64,000 nucleotides of DNA from Strigamia acuminata (lineage: Eukaryota > Arthropoda > Chilopoda > Geophilomorpha > Linotaeniidae). The stretch lies in NCBI GenBank assembly GCA_949358305.1, contig OX442321.1:3311605-3375604 (forward strand). The letters are read 5' to 3'. The translations under genes were made by a program, and so were the position numbers. Of the stretch, positions 29,572-39,800 are shown piece by piece; the first letter of the stretch is position 1; each line of letters starts with the position of its first letter. The notes below the pieces were generated by a model, which made no database searches, was not told where the DNA came from, and saw only the letters and a list, made by a program, of their open reading frames with translations.

Positions 29572-30750
29572 TTAATGCTTGGGTCTTGGGCATCGAGCTT
29601 GTGCTCGACCGATACCAGGCAGCATCTTTGGCATTTCTTGTGCCTTCTTCAATGCACTGAGCGACGCTCCGGCGGTCGCTCGGGTGGCAGGCGGAAGAGG
29701 TGCTCCGGCTGGCCGTGCTCTAGCACGCTCTTGGTGCGGAGTGGGTGTGTAAGCCCATTCCCGTCGCAGACGACTTTCTGCGTCACATGGCCGTTCTCCA
29801 CGGTCTAGTGCTTGTCGCACTAGCTCGGCGCGAACCGCCGGGGGATCTAAACGAATAGAGTACCAGGCGTCCAGGTACTCTTGGGCCAATCCCATCGGTG
29901 ACGACCACAAATACGAGGCGGCGGCCAAAGCTTGCTTGTGTGAAGTGAACACACCGGGGAATAACAAACGAGTTAATCCCGGAACCAGTTCGCGTTGTAG
30001 CTGGTTCAACATGTGATGATGAACATCACGAATTTCCAAGTGGCTGATTTTACCGGCCACTCGCTGCCAATCTTTAATGGCTTCTACTATTTGAGCTCGT
30101 TGGTAGGAATCGAGCTCAGGCAGCATTTCATGCTGTATCTGCATTGGGTACAGCTCACAGCGGTCCCAATGTGCGCGGAAAAATTCGTCGAAGTACGGAG
30201 CTGGTTCCATAGTTCCGGAGTCGCTTTTCTGGCGATTAGTGTGTTCCGGAACGGGCACACTAAAGTTGGTGGCAGTGCGGCCAATCACGGCGCGCATGGC
30301 GTACGGAGGGATAGGAGTCTCGGGAAGATATTCAGTCTGTCCTGGCTCCTCTTGAAATGACTCAAACGACAAGTCCGAGTCGATGGTTTTATCCAATGAA
30401 TGCGTCGGCGAACAACTTTTCGTCGGTGTAGGTGACGCATTCGACCAGTTGCCACGGCACATCGGTGGGGCGTTCCTGTCCCACTCGCTGGTCACGTTGA
30501 GTGCCGGCGCGTTCGATGATCCAGCGGTCGGTCCTCGTCTTGATTCGGGACGCGCTGGCGGAGAGTCGGGTCGCTCCATGTCGTGGAGCGAAGGCGATGA
30601 TGGGTCCGACCAGTTCATCAGTCTTGCTGCTGGATGTGGACGAGTCCTGGTTAGGGACTGGGCAACCCTCTCCTGGAAGAGGTCGATGCAGTAGCGGCAT
30701 CCCCAATTTTTCCTTGAAGAACAGAAGTTCTTCTTGAGCTTGTTGCTCAT
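29572..30750 (-). CDS. gypsy-3 3' ORF, Pro/Arg-rich with a folded central part
   Basis: Open frame to 29572; its true start is unclear because it overlaps the ORF ending at 30389 in another frame. The N-terminal third is Ser/Pro/Arg-rich. A folded-looking middle (FFRAHWDRCELYPMQ, DWQRVAGKISHLEIRDV, YLWSSPMGLAQEYLDAW) is followed by an Arg/Ala/Pro-rich tail ending RCPRPKH. No known domain recognised. It sits where gypsy-2 has its extra ORF. A +1 shift in the 30389-30750 overlap would join it to the upstream ORF, so a frameshift mutation or programmed shift is possible. Confidence 0.5.
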   Translation of the reverse strand: MSNKLKKNFCSSRKNWGCRYCIDLFQERVAQSLTRTRPHPAARLMNWSDPSSPSLHDMERPDSPPARPESRRGPTAGSSNAPALNVTSEWDRNAPPMCRGNWSNASPTPTKSCSPTHSLDKTIDSDLSFESFQEEPGQTEYLPETPIPPYAMRAVIGRTATNFSVPVPEHTNRQKSDSGTMEPAPYFDEFFRAHWDRCELYPMQIQHEMLPELDSYQRAQIVEAIKDWQRVAGKISHLEIRDVHHHMLNQLQRELVPGLTRLLFPGVFTSHKQALAAASYLWSSPMGLAQEYLDAWYSIRLDPPAVRAELVRQALDRGERPCDAESRLRREWAYTPTPHQERARARPAGAPLPPATRATAGASLSALKKAQEMPKMLPGIGRAQARCPRPKH

Positions 30751-31084
30751 CGATAAGTCGCTGTTCGGCGATGGCTCGAGCGACTGCTTTTTTCAGCTTC
30801 CTGGACGTGGAACGATCCGAGGCAGCTACGGCTGTGTCGTCCATGACAATTGAGTCCGTGGAAGATGATGACGGGACTTCAATCACTTCTTCTCCGTGAA
30901 ACGGGAGAGATGCGCGAGCTTGGTGCTCCGCGACAAGCTGGCGTTTAGCAGCAACTTGGGCTGCTATTTGAGCAGCTGCTCTTTGCGCTCTTCGAGATGG
31001 AAAGTGATTTAGCGTGGTGATCACCTGTCCGCCTAAAGCAATCTGATTTAACAAATCGGATTGTGGCTCCTGACTTTCGTTAGT
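30389..31084 (-). CDS. gypsy-3 3' ORF, upstream part after a splice-acceptor-like site
   Basis: The frame is open from just after TTTTTCCAG (acceptor-like, ending 31085) to 30389. It encodes an Ala/Gln/Arg-rich coiled coil (RAAAQIAAQVAAKRQLVAEH), a Ser-rich linker and a second coiled coil (LKKAVARAIAEQRLIDEQQ). The ATG-less start and acceptor suggest a spliced subgenomic message. The last third overlaps the 29572-30750 frame. Function unknown. Confidence 0.45.
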   Translation of the reverse strand, partial: TNESQEPQSDLLNQIALGGQVITTLNHFPSRRAQRAAAQIAAQVAAKRQLVAEHQARASLPFHGEEVIEVPSSSSTDSIVMDDTAVAASDRSTSRKLKKAVARAIAEQRLIDEQQAQEELLFFKEKLGMPLLHRPLPGEGCPVPNQDSSTSSSKTDELVGPIIAFAPRHGATRLSASASRIKTRTDRWIIERAGTQRDQRVGQERPTDVPWQLVECVTYTDEKLFADAFIG

Positions 31085-31241
31085 CTGGAAAAATTGAAAT
31101 AATTATTGAATAAGTTTGTAAATAATTATTTAAGAAATAAAATCGTGTAAGTTAGTTAAAACTTAATTTTTTGCAGTTATTTTATACTAGCAAGTGTACG
31201 AGTTGTCATGGCAACTCCCTCTTTTGTGTTTGGAGTCACGA
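31085..31241 (-). other. Probable deletion junction or short intron in gypsy-3
   Basis: AT-rich 157 bases between the two ORF regions, where capsid and pol would be expected. It contains a strong palindrome GAGTCACGATCACGTGACTC at 31231-31250, partly in the preceding ORF. Confidence 0.4.
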
Positions 31242-32765
31242 TCACGTGACTCGCGCCATCTTGCTAATTACAGCAATCAGTGTGATTTTCCTTCGGAACT
31301 CGGGTTGATTCGAGAAAAGGAAGTTAGAGGTTTTCAAATCATTTTTCTGTTTGATTCGTTCAGGACAACCGTTTCCTCCTGAGGGATGGGTAAAAGAAAC
31401 CTTAGTTTTTTCTTTTTGTTTATTTAAGTGCTCTTTTTTGGCGGCACTTAGGCAAGTTTCATATCTTTTTTCCAGCTGAACCTGATTTTCTAGCAGAAAT
31501 TTCACTGTTTTAGAAATCTCCCCTATAGCTGATTTTTTACGAACACTACAATCGTTTAGTGATTCCTCACTATCTGATAAATCCATCTGATTCTCTATTG
31601 AAAAATCAGACCAGTTTAGATTAACTGTTAAAGGTGAGTTTTGGGCACCTTTTGATGATATTTGTGTAGATTGTACGAAAATGTCATCTTTACTTTTTGT
31701 TGGTTCCGGATTGGCAGTCTTTTGGGTGTTAGCCGAGTCTGCACCGGAACTTTTGGTTTCAGGGGTTTTGCTAGCTGAATTTGCTTTTGGTGGGCGACCC
31801 CTGGTAGACTGACGCATTCTCGCGAGTCGGTCAGCCTCGTCAAACGCTGTTAGATGAGCGAGAAATCTTGCATTTGCCTGTTCTACTATCTGCAAATTTG
31901 TTGCAGCGGTTTGTGCGTTAGAATTGGCAATTTTCAATTTTTCTCTTGCAATTTTCAAATTTTCATTTGCTATTTGCAATTTTTTATGAGCGAGTTCCAC
32001 TCTTTTTTCAGCTTGTAGGGAACTCGTTTCTTTTTTAGTCTCTTGACTAACTTCTTGGTTAGGGATACGCGCCTCGGCGTATTGTCGATTGAGTTCAGCA
32101 TTATGTTGCTTAAACTCAGTGGGTGGACTATTTTTAATAGTTTCAATTTGATCAAGATTGCAGGCTGACCCTGTTAAATTGGGTGCTTTATCTACAGTCG
32201 ATTTTTGATTCAAATTATTTTTGTGGAGCACGTTTTGCTCACACAATGAGTTGGTCGGAATGACATACTCAAAAGAGTTTGAAATTCCTTCATCGGAATT
32301 TTCGCACAAGTCAGGTGGTTCTTCGCCAAGTGTAGGCGGAGGAGATGATGACGTTGGACTAGTCTCCTTTGGCCATATCACCTGTAAACCATTTTGATCT
32401 ACTTCGACCATCGCTGACTCACAGCAACTTTTCATAGTTGGAATATTAAGTTCAGGTTGGTCGTCGAGTGATTTTGAAACACTCGTGACAGTTGATAAGG
32501 CAACTGTCGTTAATTTAGGGCTGTATGTCGCTGGTGAAGGTGACTTCACGCCTTGTGCGGACGGCAGCATGAGCCATGAGTGTGGCGCACTCTGTGTTGT
32601 TTTTGGCGGACTTAAATTTAAGTCATTTTGCGCCTGTTTTGTATTTGCAGTCAAAATATCAATTTTTGACTGCTTAGCTGGCTGATTAATGGTCGAAGGT
32701 GTTTCGGCCATTTTCTTCTTAGCTGGTCTTCCTCTAGGCATTTTTACTTTTGGAGATGACTCCAT
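31242..32765 (-). CDS. gypsy-3 Gag-like N-terminal ORF, coiled coil, no capsid
   Basis: About 507 codons from ATG 32765; upstream open codons run through the PBS and LTR and are not coding. It starts MESSPKVKMPRGRPAKKK, an AT-hook-like GRP basic patch, with a second RGRPPK near the middle. A heptad-like segment (LAHKKLQIANENLKIAREK and following) predicts a long coiled coil, then an acidic Ser/Asp stretch. The last ~30 residues look unlike the rest and may come from the junction at 31242. No capsid or zinc knuckle was found. The layout (coiled coil before capsid) recalls gypsy-1 Gag, but clear sequence similarity was not seen. Likely a truncated Gag. Confidence 0.6.
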   Translation of the reverse strand: MESSPKVKMPRGRPAKKKMAETPSTINQPAKQSKIDILTANTKQAQNDLNLSPPKTTQSAPHSWLMLPSAQGVKSPSPATYSPKLTTVALSTVTSVSKSLDDQPELNIPTMKSCCESAMVEVDQNGLQVIWPKETSPTSSSPPPTLGEEPPDLCENSDEGISNSFEYVIPTNSLCEQNVLHKNNLNQKSTVDKAPNLTGSACNLDQIETIKNSPPTEFKQHNAELNRQYAEARIPNQEVSQETKKETSSLQAEKRVELAHKKLQIANENLKIAREKLKIANSNAQTAATNLQIVEQANARFLAHLTAFDEADRLARMRQSTRGRPPKANSASKTPETKSSGADSANTQKTANPEPTKSKDDIFVQSTQISSKGAQNSPLTVNLNWSDFSIENQMDLSDSEESLNDCSVRKKSAIGEISKTVKFLLENQVQLEKRYETCLSAAKKEHLNKQKEKTKVSFTHPSGGNGCPERIKQKNDLKTSNFLFSNQPEFRRKITLIAVISKMARVT

Positions 32766-32875
32766 TTTTGTTAGTAAAGAACAAGAAAGATGAGAAAGAA
32801 AGACAAGTAGGCGGGTAAATTTTAACTGTCGAGAATTTAACGTTAAACAATGAATTAATCGAATTAATCGAATTG

Positions 32876-32893
32876 ATCCCGGCCGGGCCCCCA
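32876..32893 (-). promoter_or_regulatory. gypsy-3 primer-binding site (tRNA-Pro-like)
   Basis: The minus strand reads TGGGGGCCCGGCCGGGAT, 2 bases from the LTR end. It matches 16 of 18 bases of the classical tRNA-Pro PBS. Confidence 0.6.
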
Positions 32894-32895
32894 AG

Positions 32896-33851
32896 TGTTG
32901 CGATCCTCCGGGATTTTCCACTCTTAACAAATACTTACCTTGTTGCGAGTGGCTCGCAAGTGAGATGCCGTTTATAGGCCTTAAACTCTGTTGCCTGTGT
33001 GGTGTCTAGGGGTAATTTTATGAAAGGAAAACGACAGTTTGAATTGAATAAAATACAAAAACGTTTTATTTGTGCGAAAAGTTACAAATATAATTATTAG
33101 AAATATAATTAAAGAATTTACCAGGAAGTTATGAATTTAACGGCTAAAATTAGGGAGAGAAAAAGAGAAGAGGAGTGGGAAATGTACCAAGTGAAACGGT
33201 TACGCTCACTCGAAACAAAGGAAAGCGGCGCCAACAACGACGGTTGATCGTTGGGCGCGAGTATTTGGCGCGCAACAAACGGTTGCTTGTTGCGCTTGAA
33301 AAATGGCGAAACGTACTCGCCTGAGAAATATTATTTCTCGTTGGAAAACAGCTACTTTTATCTGCAAACTCCGGAGTAAAGCTCACAGGTGGTTTGCAGA
33401 TAGTGGCGACGATTCTCTACGAGAAGTTTTGCCGTTGACGATGACGATGAGAGTACCAGAGTAAACTCGATGGCGCTCTCACAATAATCAAACAACGAGC
33501 AGGGAACAAATTTCTTTCGCTCGTTCGATGGCGATGAACAGTGAACTCCGGAGTAAAGCTGGCAGGTGGTTCACTGTCTTCTCACGATGGTTGACGGCGA
33601 CGGGTTGCTCGATCGGCGGAGGTGAATCACGGAACAAGTCAACGCGACTCGACGGCGGCGGGTGAGCGGAGTTTCTCGGGCGTTACCCGAAATTCGTAGT
33701 CTGTGCGCAAATGTGGCTGGTTCCACCGAATTTATTCAGTGGAAACAGCAATGTCTCTTAACTCATCAAAACGTATAAACCCGGTCAGCACTTGGAATCC
33801 TTGGGTTTGAAGTTCTTCAGTGATGATCATGTGGGTTGTTTGTTGTTGGTG
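32896..33851 (-). repeat. gypsy-3 5' LTR region, outer end unresolved
   Basis: Begins at the PBS side with TGTTGCGATCC (plus reading). An AATAAA on the minus strand lies near 33066. The region is rich in inverted repeats from about 33230 to 33600. The right end may be near the GGAAACA at 33751 or inside the minisatellite, which starts at 33852. Confidence 0.4.
33360..33577. other. Three hairpins with different stems and a shared loop motif
   Basis: Hairpin 1 (33360-33401): perfect 9-bp stem ATCTGCAAA/TTTGCAGAT. Hairpin 2 (33448-33481): 6-bp stem TGAGAG/CTCTCA. Hairpin 3 (33538-33577): 8-bp stem ACAGTGAA/TTCACTGT. Loops 1 and 3 are 24 bases, start CTCCGGAGTAAAGCT and end CAGGTGG, with only two bases different. 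Loop 2 shares only AGAGTAAA-CT. The stems differ while pairing is kept. The AACGAGC/GCTCGTT pair at 33495-33526 is a further palindrome. Confidence 0.55.
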
Positions 33852-36800
33852 TGCATGGCATTGCATAGTTGTTGCATGGCATTGCATAGTTGTTGCAGGG
33901 CATTGCATAGTTGTTGCAGGGCATTGCATATTTGTTGCAGGGCATTGCATCGTTGTTTTCTTGTTTTCTTGAACTTTCTTGAACTTTCCTGAATTTTCTT
34001 GAATTTTCTTGAATTTTCTTGAATTTTCTTGAATTTTCTTGAATTTTCTTGAATTTTCTTGAATTTTCTTGAATTTTCTTGAATAGTTGTTGCATGGCAT
34101 TGCATAGTTGTTGCATGGCATTGCATAGTTGTTGCATGGCATTGCATAGTTGTTGCAGGGCATTGCATAGTTGTTGCATGGCATTGCATAGTTGTTGCAG
34201 GGCATTGCATAGTTGTTGCATGGCATTGCATCGTTGTTTTCTTGTTTTCTTGAACTTTCTTGAACTTTCCTGAATTTTCTTGAATTTTCTTGAATTTTCT
34301 TGAATTTTCTTGAATTTTCTTGAATTTTCTTGAATTTTCTTGAATTTTCTTGAATTTTCTTGAATAGTTGTTGCATGGCATTGCATAGTTGTTGCATGGC
34401 ATTGCATAGTTGTTGCATGGCATTGCATAGTTGTTGCAGGGCATTGCATAGTTGTTGCATAGTTGTTGCATGGCATTGCATAGTTGTTGCAGGGCATTGC
34501 ATAGTTGTTGCATGGCATTGCATCGTTGTTTTCTTGTTTTCTTGAACTTTCTTGAACTTTCCTGAATTTTCTTGAATTTTCTTGAATTTTCTTGAATTTT
34601 CTTGAATTTTCTTGAATTTTCTTGAATTTTCTTGAATTTTCTTGAATTTTCTTGAATTTTCTTGAATTTTCTTGAATAGTTGTTGCATGGCATTGCATAG
34701 TTGTTGCATGGCATTGCATAGTTGTTGCATGGCATTGCATAGTTGTTGCAGGGCATTGCATAGTTGTTGCATGGCATTGCATAGTTGTTGCAGGGCATTG
34801 CATAGTTGTTGCATGGCATTGCATCGTTGTTTTCTTGTTTTTTTGAACTTTCTTGAACTTTCCTGAATTTTCTTGAATTTTCTTGAATTTTCTTGAATTT
34901 TCTTGAATTTTCTTGAATTTTCTTGAATTTTCTTGAATTTTCTTGAATAGTTGTTGCATGGCATTGCATAGTTGTTGCATGGCATTGCATAGTTGTTGCA
35001 TGGCATTGCATAGTTGTTGCAGGGCATTGCATAGTTGTTGCATGGCATTGCATAGTTGTTGCAGGGCATTGCATAGTTGTTGCATGGCATTGCATCGTTG
35101 TTTTCTTGTTTTCTTGAACTTTCTTGAACTTTCCTGAATTTTCTTGAATTTTCTTGAATTTTCTTAAATTTTCTTAAATTTTCTTGAATTTTCTTGAATT
35201 TTCTTGAATTTTCTTGAATTTTCTTGAATAGTTGTTGCATGGCATTGCATAGTTGTTGCATGGCATTGCATAGTTGTTGCATGGCATTGCATAGTTGTTG
35301 CAGGGCATTGCATAGTTGTTGCATGGCATTGCATAGTTGTTGCAGGGCATTGCATAGTTGTTGCATGGCATTGCATCGTTGTTTTCTTGTTTTCTTGAAC
35401 TTTCTTGAACTTTCCTGAATTTTCTTGAATTTTCTTGAATTTTCTTGAATTTTCTTGAATTTTCTTGAATTTTCTTGAATTTTCTTGAATTTTCTTGAAT
35501 TTTCTTGAATTTTCTTGAATTTTCTTGAATAGTTGTTGCATGGCATTGCATAGTTGTTGCATGGCATTGCATAGTTGTTGCATGGCATTGCATAGTTGTT
35601 GCAGGGCATTGCATAGTTGTTGCATGGCATTGCATAGTTGTTGCAGGGCATTGCATAGTTGTTGCATGGCATTGCATAGTTGTTGCAGGGCATTGCATAG
35701 TTGTTGCATGGCATTGCATCGTTGTTTTTTTGTTTTCTTGAACTTTCTTGAACTTTCCTGAATTTTCTTGAATTTTCTTGAATTTTCTTGAATTTTGTTG
35801 AATTTTCTTGAATTTTCTTGAATTTTCTTGAATTTTCTTGAATTTTCTTGAATTTTCTTGAATAGTTGTTGCATGGCATTGCATAGTTGTTGCATGGCAT
35901 TGCATAGTTGTTGCATGGCATTGCATAGTTGTTGCAGGGCATTGCATAGTTGTTGCATGGCATTGCATCGTTGTTTTCTTGTTTTCTTGAACTTTCTTGA
36001 ACTTTCCTGAATTTTCTTGAATTTTCTTGAATTTTCTTGAATTTTCTTGAATTTTCTTGAATTTTCTTGAATTTTCTTGAATTTTCTTGAATAGTTGTTG
36101 CATGGCATTGCATAGTTGTTGCATGGCATTGCATAGTTGTTGCATGGCATTGCATAGTTGTTGCAGGGCATTGCATAGTTGTTGCATGGCATTGCATAGT
36201 TGTTGCATGGCATTGCATAGTTGTTGCAGGGCATTGCATAGTTGTTGCATGGCATTGCATAGTTGTTGCAGGGCATTGCATAGTTGTTGCATGGCATTGC
36301 ATCGTTGTTTTCTTGTTTTCTTGAACTTTCTTGAACTTTCCTGAATTTTCTTGAATTTTCTTGAATTTTCTTGAATTTTCTTGAATTTTCTTGAATTTTC
36401 TTGAATTTTCTTGAATAGTTGTTGCATGGCATTGCATAGTTGTTGCATGGCATTGCATAGTTGTTGCAGGGCATTGCATAGTTGTTGCATGGCATTGCAT
36501 AGTTGTTGCAGGGCATTGCATAGTTGTTGCATGGCATTGCATAGTTGTTGCAGGGCATTGCATAGTTGTTGCATGGCATTGCATCGTTGTTTTCTTGTTT
36601 TTTTGAACTTTCTTGAACTTTCCTGAATTTTCTTGAATTTTCATGAATTTTCTTGAATTTTCTTGGATTTTCTTGAATTTTCTTGAATTTTCTTGAATTT
36701 TCTTGAATAGTTGTTGCATGGCATTGCATAGTTGTTGCATGGCATTGCATAGTTGTTGCAGGGCATTGCATAGTTGTTGCATGGCATTGCATAGTTGTTG

Positions 36801-39800
36801 CAGGGCATTGCATAGTTGTTGCATGGCATTGCATCGTTGTTTTCTTGTTTTCTTGAACTTTCTTGAACTTTCCTGAATTTTCTTGAATTTTCTTGAATTT
36901 TCTTGAATTTTCTTGAATTTTCTTGAATTTTCTTGAATTTTCTTGAATTTTCTTGAATAGTTGTTGCATGGCATTGCATAGTTGTTGCATGGCATTGCAT
37001 AGTTGTTGCATGGCATTGCATAGTTGTTGCAGGGCATTGCATAGTTGTTGCATGGCATTGCATAGTTGTTGCAGGGCATTGCATAGTTGTTGCATGGCAT
37101 TGCATCGTTGTTTTCTTGTTTTCTTGAACTTTCTTGAACTTTCCTGAATTTTCTTGAATTTTCTTGAATTTTCTTGAATTTTCTTGAATTTTCTTGAATT
37201 TTCTTGAATTTTCTTGAATTTTCTTGAATTTTCTTGAATAGTTGTTGCATGGCATTGCATAGTTGTTGCATGGCATTGCATAGTTGTTGCATGGCATTGC
37301 ATCGTTGTTTTCTTGTTTTCTTGAACTTTCTTGAACTTTCCTGAATTTTCTTGAATTTTCTTGAATTTTCTTGAATTTTCTTGAATTTTCTTGAATTTTC
37401 TTGAATTTTCTTGAATTTTCTTGAATAGTTGTTGCATGGCATTGCATAGTTGTTGCATGGCATTGCATAGTTGTTGCATGGCATTGCATAGTTGTTGCAT
37501 GGCATTGCATAGTTGTTGCAGGGCATTGCATAGTTGTTGCATGGCATTGCATAGTTGTTGCATGGCATTGCATAGTTGTTGCAGGGCATTGCATAGTTGT
37601 TGCATGGCATTGCATCGTTGTTTTCTTGTTTTCTTGAACTTTCTTGAACTTTCCTAAATTTTCTTGAATTTTCTTGAATTTTCTTGAATTTTCTTGAATT
37701 TTCTTGAATTTTCTTGAATTTTCTTGAATTTTCTTGAATTTTCTTGAATAGTTGTTGCATGGCATTGCATAGTTGTTGCATGGCATTGCATCGTTGTTTT
37801 CTTGTTTTTTTGAACTTTCTTGAACTTTCCTGAATTTTCTTGAATTTTCTTGAATTTTCTTGAATTTTCTTGAATTTTCTTGAATTTTCTTGAATTTTCT
37901 TGAATTTTCTTGAATTTTCTTGAATTTTCTTGAATAGTTGTTACAGGGCATTGCATAGTTGTTGCATGGCATTGCATAATTGTTTCAGGGCATTGCATAG
38001 TTGTTGCATGGCATTGCATCGTTGTTTTCTTGTTTTCTTGAACTTTCTTGAACTTTCCTGAATTTTCTTGAATTTTCTTGAATTTTCTTGAATTTTCTTG
38101 AATTTTCTTGAATAGTTGTTGCATGGCATTGCATAGTTGTTGCATGGCATTGCATAGTTGTTGCATGGCATTGCATAGTTGTTGCAGGGCATTGCATAGT
38201 TGTTGCATGGCATTGCATCGTTGTTTTCTTGTTTTCTTGAACTTTCTTGAACTTTCCTGAATTTTCTTGAATTTTCTTGAATTTTCTTGAATTTTCTTGA
38301 ATTTTCTTGAATTTTCTTGAATTTTCTTGAATTTTCTTGAATTTTCTTGAATTTTCTTGAATAGTTGTTGCATGGCATTGCATAGTTGTTGCATGGCATT
38401 GCATAGTTGTTGCAGGGCATTGCATAGTTGTTGCATGGCATTGCATAGTTGTTGCAGGGCATTGCATAGTTGTTGCATGGCATTGCATAGTTGTTGCAGG
38501 GCATTGCATAGTTGTTGCATGGCATTGCATCGTTGTTTTCTTGTTTTTTTGAACTTTCTTGAACTTTCCTGAATTTTCTTGAATTTTCTTGAATTTTCTT
38601 GAATTTTCTTGAATTTTCTTGAATTTTCTTGAATTTTCTTGAATTTTCTTGAATAGTTGTTGCATGGCATTGCATAGTTGTTGCATGGCATTGCATAGTT
38701 GTTGCAGGGCATTGCATAGTTGTTGCATGGCATTGCATAGTTGTTGCAGGGCATTGCATAGTTGTTGCATGGCATTGCATCGTTGTTTTCTTGTTTTCTT
38801 GAACTTTCTTGAACTTTCCTGAATTTTCTTGAATTTTCTTGAATTTTCTTGAATTTTCTTGAATTTTCTTGAATTTTCTTGAATTTTCTTGAATTTTCTT
38901 GAATAGTTGTTGCATGGCATTGCATAGTTGTTGCATGGCATTGCATAGTTGTTGCATGGCATTGCATAGTTGTTGCAGGGCATTGCATAGTTGTTGCATG
39001 GCATTGCATAGTTGTTGCAGGGCATTGCATAGTTGTTGCATGGCATTGCATCGTTGTTTTCTTGTTTTCTTGAACTTTCTTGAACTTTCCTGAACTTTCT
39101 TGAATTTTCTTGAATTTTCTTGAATTTTCTTGAATTTTCTTGAATTTTCTTGAATTTTCTTGAATTTTCTTGAATAGTTGTTGCATGGCATTGCATAGTT
39201 GTTGCATGGCATTGCATAGTTGTTGCATGGCATTGCATCGTTGTTTTCTTGTTTTCTTGAACTTTCTTGAACTTTCCTGAATTTTCTTGAATTTTCTTGA
39301 ATTTTCTTGAATTTTCTTGAATTTTCTTGAATTTTCTTGAATTTTCTTGAATTTTCTTGAATAGTTGTTGCATGGCATTGCATAGTTGTTGCATGGCATT
39401 GCATAGTTGTTGCATGGCATTGCATAGTTGTTGCAGGGCATTGCATAGTTGTTGCATGGCATTGCATAGTTGTTGCATGGCATTGCATAGTTGTTGCAGG
39501 GCATTGCATAGTTGTTGCATGGCATTGCATCGTTGTTTTCTTGTTTTCTTGAACTTTCTTGAACTTTCCTAAATTTTCTTGAATTTTCTTGAATTTTCTT
39601 GAATTTTCTTGAATTTTCTTGAATTTTCTTGAATTTTCTTGAATTTTCTTGAATTTTCTTGAATTTTCTTGAATAGTTGTTGCATGGCATTGCATAGTTG
39701 TTGCATGGCATTGCATAGTTGTTGCAGGGCATTGCATAGTTGTTGCATGGCATTGCATAGTTGTTGCAGGGCATTGCATAGTTGTTGCATGGCATTGCAT

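Larger units (their letters stand above)
29385..33851 (-). mobile_element. gypsy-3: internally deleted LTR retroelement (edges tentative)
   Basis: Minus-strand order: LTR-like region ending CGCAACA (32896), PBS (32893-32876), a long ORF with coiled coil (32765-31242), a splice-acceptor-like site and a second ORF region (31084-29572), then a polypurine tract with a TGTGGTGACC terminus near 29448. No protease, RT or integrase is present, so it is either a deletion derivative or a natural non-autonomous element. I could not match the two ends as copies of one LTR; the right end passes into the minisatellite and the left end looks truncated. Boundaries are approximate. Confidence 0.5.

Noticed and set aside
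34079-34273. Repeated plus-strand Cys-rich ORFs (MNSCCMALHSCC) throughout the array
   Set aside because: Direct translation of the 21-mer; they end at the first 10-mer block each time. Not a peptide family.
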